A stretch of DNA of 64,000 bases from Desulfovibrionales bacterium (GTDB taxonomy: Bacteria; Desulfobacterota; Desulfovibrionia; Desulfovibrionales; Desulfonatronaceae). The position numbers and the translations under genes were made by a program. Positions 63,588 through 64,000 of the stretch are shown one piece after another (within the stretch, counting starts at the first letter, position 1; each line of letters begins with the position of its first letter). The stretch lies in assembly GCA_007693505.1 (NCBI GenBank), contig REDL01000064.1, positions 225,517 through 289,516 of the forward strand, in the 5' to 3' direction. The notes under the pieces were generated by a model. It searched no databases. It worked only from the letters and a program-made list of their open reading frames with translations, and had not been told where the DNA came from.

Positions 63588-63610
63588 ATTGTACAGGAAA
63601 CGTGTACAAT
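63588..63610. promoter_or_regulatory. TGTACA palindrome, probable YefM operator
   Basis: ATTGTACA and TGTACAAT arms (perfect, 8 bases each) separated by seven bases, directly upstream of yefM. E. coli YefM-YoeB recognises palindromes with a TGTACA core, so this is likely the autoregulatory operator. Confidence 0.78.
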
Positions 63611-63780
63611 TTTGGCGTGACGGCATCAACCAACAACGGCGAAATCCGGCTGGAGAATTTCATCACCGCTACCGGCTGTAACCTGAAGGACATCGGACGC
63701 AAAAATTTCATCCAGTCCTTTGAACGCCGCCTGCAACAGGAGATCATTCGTCCGATCTTCAGGTACCGGGCTAAGTATCC
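63611..63780 (+). pseudogene. cas1: C-terminal fragment of Cas1-like protein
   Basis: Reading on the plus strand from the operator gives FGVTASTNNGEIRLENF, then GCNLKDIGRKNFIQSFERRL and QQEIIRPIFRYRAKY. The GRKxFIxxFERRL...E..HPxFxYRxxYR pattern is that of the C-terminal helices of Cas1 from non-I-E systems. The reading runs straight into a CRISPR-like repeat at 63786. The rest of cas1 is missing on the left, where the toxin-antitoxin module begins. Family call by eye; moderate certainty. Confidence 0.5.
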
Positions 63781-63785
63781 AATGA

Positions 63786-63813
63786 GCATCCCCACACACA
63801 CGGGGACGAACCG
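63786..63813. CRISPR. Solitary CRISPR-type repeat, degenerate copy 2
   Basis: GCATCCCCACACACACGGGG then ACGAACCG: aligns to the copy at 62917-62945 with a few substitutions and one missing base. No array follows. Confidence 0.5.
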
Positions 63814-63838
63814 GATTTATGCATACGTGGGAGTTTGA

Positions 63839-64000
63839 ACTTTTTGCAGCGACGCAGCAATTGGAAGTTTTTCAACGGGCTGGTAGGGGATTTGAGGTCG
63901 GTGCAGGGGGGCGGGGGGGGGGGCGGGGGGGGTTGGGCGGCCCCCCGGTGTGGGTTGCGTTATTAACCCATAGACTTTGCCCCTTTGGGGGCTAGGGGGA
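63839..64000. other. Low-complexity G-rich contig end
   Basis: From about 63900 the sequence has long G runs interrupted by single C, then C runs. No gene is seen. It looks like unreliable end-of-contig sequence rather than biology. Confidence 0.5.

Noticed and set aside
62917..63813. A functional CRISPR array
   Set aside because: Only two repeats, 870 bases apart, with no regular spacers between or after them.

Overview
The window reads as chromosomal DNA of a sulfate-reducing bacterium of the order Desulfovibrionales (Desulfovibrio/Desulfonatronum-like). This rests on moderately high GC, a multihaem c-type cytochrome, an archaeal-style entry into the shikimate pathway, selenocysteine machinery (selA) and a 12-gene aro-pheA-tyrA-trp supraoperon whose gene order I recall from Desulfovibrio. 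The species call is inference.

Layout. (1) 1-377: 5' part of a multihaem cytochrome gene running off the left edge. (2) 559-12875, minus strand: a complete aromatic supraoperon (2-amino-3,7-dideoxy-heptulosonate synthase, 3-dehydroquinate synthase II, pheA, aroA, tyrA, trpE-G-D-C-F-B-A). It carries two attenuator-like structures. In front of the first gene is a 35-codon leader ORF with the aromatic run FYFGFFYFW, followed by a terminator and a 9-bp antiterminator. Between tyrA and trpE is a second terminator whose control peptide appears to be the end of TyrA itself (three consecutive Trp codons). (3) 13.1-16.4 kb: LysM protein, U32 peptidase, initiator tRNA. (4) 16.9-29.5 kb, plus strand: ileS-lspA-small membrane protein-CpoB-like lipoprotein; ferredoxin/PilZ/histidine-kinase-like genes; thiamine-binding protein; two membrane transporters; a GGDEF-like/TPR protein. 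(5) 29.6-33.1 kb, minus: selA, folC and an MBL-fold phosphodiesterase-like gene. (6) 33.5-43.7 kb: greA-rlmD followed by O-antigen ligase, methyltransferase and glycosyltransferase genes (plus), converging on a five-gene glycosyltransferase operon (minus): a lipopolysaccharide or glycan locus. (7) 43.8-46.4 kb: pentapeptide and glycine-zipper envelope proteins, gpsA, a small hypothetical gene. (8) 46.4-56.1 kb, minus: response regulator-PP2C phosphatase, STAS protein, FapA-like protein, motA, motB, two glycosyltransferase-like genes and a lytic transglycosylase, which together look like a flagellar motor and glycosylation block. (9) 56.3-60.7 kb, minus: dtd, queD, dnaE. (10) 61.1-64.0 kb: a graveyard of mobile and defence DNA: hsdM start fragment, transposase fragment, an AbrB/PIN toxin-antitoxin pair, a YefM/YoeB pair with a TGTACA operator, a probable cas1 end and two solitary CRISPR-type repeats. 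The last ~100 bases are G-rich and look like poor contig-end sequence.

The observation I consider most worth testing is the two-tier attenuation model of the aromatic supraoperon: a mixed Phe/Tyr/Trp leader at the top and a Trp-only sensor encoded inside tyrA just before the trp genes.
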